This document shows, piece by piece, positions 61,824-64,000 of a DNA stretch of 64,000 bases; within the stretch, counting starts at the first letter, position 1, and each line of letters starts with the position of its first letter. The DNA comes from Actinacidiphila rubida (GTDB taxonomy: Bacteria; Actinomycetota; Actinomycetes; Streptomycetales; Streptomycetaceae), in contig NZ_FODD01000020.1 of the NCBI RefSeq assembly GCF_900110255.1, forward strand, positions 62,001 through 126,000, in the 5' to 3' direction. Position numbers and translations under genes: made by a program. The notes under the pieces are model-generated. The model worked only from the letters and a program-made list of their open reading frames with translations, was not told the origin of the DNA and did no database searches.

Positions 61824-62261
61824 TCAGTGGTCCTCGGAGGCCGAGGCGGAGGTCACGATCTCGGTGAGCACCCCGTGGCAGTCCTTGGGGTGCAGGAACG
61901 TGATCCGGGAGCCCATGGTGCCGATCCGCGGCGCGTCGTACAGGACACGCACGCCCTTGTCCCGGATCGCCTCCGAGTCGCCGTCCACGTCCTCGGAGCC
62001 GAAGGCGATGTGGTGGACGCCCTCGCCGTTCTTGGCCAGCCACTTGCCGACGGCCGAGTCCTCCCGGGTCGCCTCCAGGAGCTGGAGGTAGGAGGAGCCG
62101 CCGTCGGAGGTCCCGCTGATCCTCAGCATCGCCTCGCGGACACCCTGTTCCTCGTTGACCTCGGTGTGGGTCACCTCGAAGCCGTACGTGGCACGGTAGA
62201 ACTCGACGGTCGCGTCGAGGTCGAAGCAGGCGATCCCGATGTGGTCGATGCGCGTCAGCAT
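61824..62261 (-). CDS. mce: Methylmalonyl-CoA epimerase
   Basis: It interconverts the (S) and (R) forms of methylmalonyl-CoA. The product is 145 residues from the ATG at 62261 (MLTRIDHIGIACFDLDA). Two VOC modules carry metal ligands: His in RIDHIGIA, Gln in SYLQLLEA, His in VHHIAFG and Glu in HGVLTEIV. No clear ribosome binding site is seen. It is divergent from the thiolase gene. With the mutase-associated GTPase downstream it belongs to propionyl-CoA/succinyl-CoA metabolism. Confidence 0.94.
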   Translation of the reverse strand: MLTRIDHIGIACFDLDATVEFYRATYGFEVTHTEVNEEQGVREAMLRISGTSDGGSSYLQLLEATREDSAVGKWLAKNGEGVHHIAFGSEDVDGDSEAIRDKGVRVLYDAPRIGTMGSRITFLHPKDCHGVLTEIVTSASASEDH

Positions 62262-62402
62262 GCACACAGTGCACCGCATCACCATGTGGTCACGCAACGT
62301 GCGCGCCATCACACGCTATGGCCGGTGACCGATGCCTCTACTCCTCAGTACATTGACGATAACCCTCGTTAACATCCTCTCTTCGCATGAAGGGGCCGCA
62401 CC

Positions 62403-63614
62403 ATGAGCAGCCAGGCAGCACGCACGTCCGTGATCGTCGCAGGTGCCCGCACGCCGATGGGCCGCCTGCTCGGCGGTCTGCGCGGCTTCACCGGGGTGGA
62501 CCTCGGTGGCATCGCGATCAAGGCCGCCCTCGAACGGGCCGGGATCTCCGGCGACCAGGTGCAGTACGTGATCATGGGCCAGGTGCTGCAGGCGGGCGCC
62601 GGCCAGATCCCCGCCCGCCAGGCGGCGGTCAAGGCCGGCATCCCCATGAGCGTCCCCGCGCTCACCGTCAACAAGGTCTGCCTGTCGGGCCTGGACGCCA
62701 TCGCGCTCGCCGACCAGCTCATCCGGGCGGGCGAGTTCGACATCGTGGTGGCCGGCGGCCAGGAGTCCATGACCAACGCCCCGCACCTGCTGCCCAAGGC
62801 CCGCGAGGGCCACAAGTACGGGGCGATCGAGATGCTCGACGCGATGGCGTACGACGGCCTCACCGACGCGTTCGAGGGCATCGCGATGGGCGAGTCCACC
62901 GAGAAGCACAACGGCCGGCTGGGCATCGAGCGGGCCCCGCAGGACGAGTTCGGCGCGCTGTCCCACCAGCGGGCCGCCGCCGCCCAGAAGAACGGCCTCT
63001 TCGAGGCCGAGATCGTGCCGGTCGAGGTCCCGCAGCGCAAGGGCGACCCGGTGCTGGTCAGCCAGGACGAGGGCATCCGCCCGGAGACCACCGCCGAGGG
63101 CCTGTCGAAGCTGCGCCCCGCGTTCCCCGACGCCTCGGGTGCCGGCACCATCACGGCCGGCACGTCCTCGCCGATCTCCGACGGCGCCGCCGCCGTCGTG
63201 GTGATGAGCAAGGCCAAGGCCGAGGAGCTGGGCCTGGAGTGGCTCGCCGAGATCGGCGCCCACGGCAACGTGGCCGGCCCCGACAACTCGCTGCAGTCCC
63301 AGCCGTCCCACGCCATCCGGCACGCCCTGGGCAAGGCCGGGCTCGGCGTCGACGACCTCGACCTGATCGAGATCAACGAGGCGTTCGCCGCGGTCGCCGT
63401 CCAGTCCATGAAGGACCTGGGCGTCACCACCGACAAGGTGAACGTCAACGGCGGTGCCATCGCCCTCGGCCACCCGATCGGCATGTCGGGAGCCCGTATC
63501 GTGCTGCACCTGGCACTGGAGCTCAAGCGCCGCGGCGGCGGCACCGGCGCGGCCGCGCTCTGCGGCGGCGGCGGCCAGGGCGACGCCCTGATCATCCACG
63601 TGCCGGGCAACTGA
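62403..63614 (+). CDS. Acetyl-CoA C-acetyltransferase (thiolase)
   Basis: The product is 403 residues, typical of thiolase I/II. Catalytic Cys is in LTVNKVCLSGLDA, His in NGGAIALGHPIGMSGAR, and the second Cys in ALCGGGGQGDALI. It condenses or cleaves acetoacetyl-CoA. It is probably expressed with meaB, which starts 109 bases later. Confidence 0.95.
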   Translation: MSSQAARTSVIVAGARTPMGRLLGGLRGFTGVDLGGIAIKAALERAGISGDQVQYVIMGQVLQAGAGQIPARQAAVKAGIPMSVPALTVNKVCLSGLDAIALADQLIRAGEFDIVVAGGQESMTNAPHLLPKAREGHKYGAIEMLDAMAYDGLTDAFEGIAMGESTEKHNGRLGIERAPQDEFGALSHQRAAAAQKNGLFEAEIVPVEVPQRKGDPVLVSQDEGIRPETTAEGLSKLRPAFPDASGAGTITAGTSSPISDGAAAVVVMSKAKAEELGLEWLAEIGAHGNVAGPDNSLQSQPSHAIRHALGKAGLGVDDLDLIEINEAFAAVAVQSMKDLGVTTDKVNVNGGAIALGHPIGMSGARIVLHLALELKRRGGGTGAAALCGGGGQGDALIIHVPGN

Positions 63615-63670
63615 GACACGGGAACGCGACGGGACGCGACGGCGGGCGCGGGGGACCCCGGGCCCCCGGG

Positions 63671-63712
63671 AACTCCAGGAACCCCAGGCACCCCAGGCAC
63701 CCCAGGAACGGA
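63671..63712. repeat. Short tandem repeat CCCCAGGCA-type
   Basis: Four to five imperfect 9-10 bp units (variants of CCCCAGGCA) lie between the thiolase and meaB. This is a simple expansion with no obvious function. Confidence 0.65.
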
Positions 63713-63723
63713 GAAGCGGTTCG

Positions 63724-64000
63724 ATGGTGGACGTTGACCAGCTGGTGCGGGACGCCCGGGACGGGCGGCCGCGCGCGGTGGCCCGGCTGATCTCGCTGGT
63801 GGAGGGGGCGTCCCCGCAACTGCGCGAGGTGATGGCGGCGCTCGCGCCGCTGACCGGCGGCGCCTACGTCGTCGGCCTGACCGGCTCGCCCGGCGTCGGC
63901 AAGTCCACGTCCACCTCGGCCCTCGTCACCGCCTACCGCAAGGCGGGCCGCAGGGTCGGGGTGCTCGCCGTCGACCCGTCCTCGCCGTTCTCCGGCGGAG
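63724..64000 (+). CDS. meaB: Methylmalonyl-CoA mutase-associated GTPase MeaB, N-terminal part
   Basis: The gene runs off the window end; 92 residues are visible. MVDVDQLVRDARDGRPRAVA is followed by the P-loop GSPGVGKST and the conserved AVDPSSPFSGG of G3E GTPases of the MeaB/ArgK type. MeaB guards cofactor loading of methylmalonyl-CoA mutase. CGGAGAAG precedes the ATG. Confidence 0.95.
   Translation, partial: MVDVDQLVRDARDGRPRAVARLISLVEGASPQLREVMAALAPLTGGAYVVGLTGSPGVGKSTSTSALVTAYRKAGRRVGVLAVDPSSPFSGG

Overview
The window is a stretch of a Streptomyces-type actinomycete chromosome. The support is very high GC with GC-rich third codon positions, frequent GTG/TTG starts and leaderless genes, an Actinobacteria-type Rho with a long Arg/Gly/Gln-rich insert, the polar-growth proteins Scy and FilP, the mismatch nuclease NucS, and a gene order that matches from memory the S. 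coelicolor region from about SCO5351 to SCO5400. No database search was run; family names come from motifs and recalled homologues.

Region 1 (1-1017) is the chromosomal flank and is gene-poor: one small membrane protein and a strong hairpin. Region 2 (1018-17642) is an actinomycete integrative and conjugative element (AICE) of the pSAM2 type. It is inserted in tRNA-Arg(CCG) and bounded by a 45-bp perfect direct repeat of the tRNA 3' half. Its right half is the conserved backbone: Nudix (Pif-like), GntR regulator (KorSA-like), an SCO3933-type regulator, TraB/FtsK DNA translocase, Spd spread proteins, RepSA replication initiator, excisionase and tyrosine integrase. Several copies of one 16-bp palindrome, likely operators of the GntR protein, sit before these genes. 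Its left half (1265-6262) is accessory cargo that looks like defence or restriction: an SRA-like/PD-(D/E)XK nuclease, a DUF6602-type PD-(D/E)XK protein, a cytosine-5 methyltransferase that is frameshifted and has lost residues in several catalytic motifs, and a 498-residue PD-(D/E)XK protein of unknown family. An orphan Imm21 immunity protein and two tandem paralogues follow.

Region 3 (17599-30816) starts with the tRNA and a leaderless response regulator. It then holds an ArgS-like protein without a catalytic domain (nrtL), the lysine/threonine genes lysA-hom-thrC-thrB, rho, a secreted trypsin-like protease with FG-GAP repeats, and an LCP-family cell-wall protein. Region 4 (30941-37509) is a translation and envelope block: rpmE, prfA, prmC, a Sua5/TsaC protein, a low-molecular-weight phosphatase, a glyA-like gene and wecA. 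Region 5 (37882-45731) is the complete ATP synthase operon atpIBEFHAGDC, with a candidate Rex operator upstream.

Region 6 (45924-64000) holds a DUF2550 protein, cobalamin adenosyltransferase, 3-hydroxybutyryl-CoA dehydrogenase, a STAS protein next to a large membrane-anchored P-loop protein, nucS, an SCO5389-family protein, a luciferase-like oxidoreductase, a small zinc-binding protein, an ABC transporter, filP, scy, methylmalonyl-CoA epimerase, a thiolase and the start of meaB. The adenosyltransferase, epimerase and MeaB point to B12-dependent methylmalonyl-CoA metabolism. The most interesting material is the cargo of the AICE: apparently intact modification-dependent nuclease genes beside a decayed methyltransferase.
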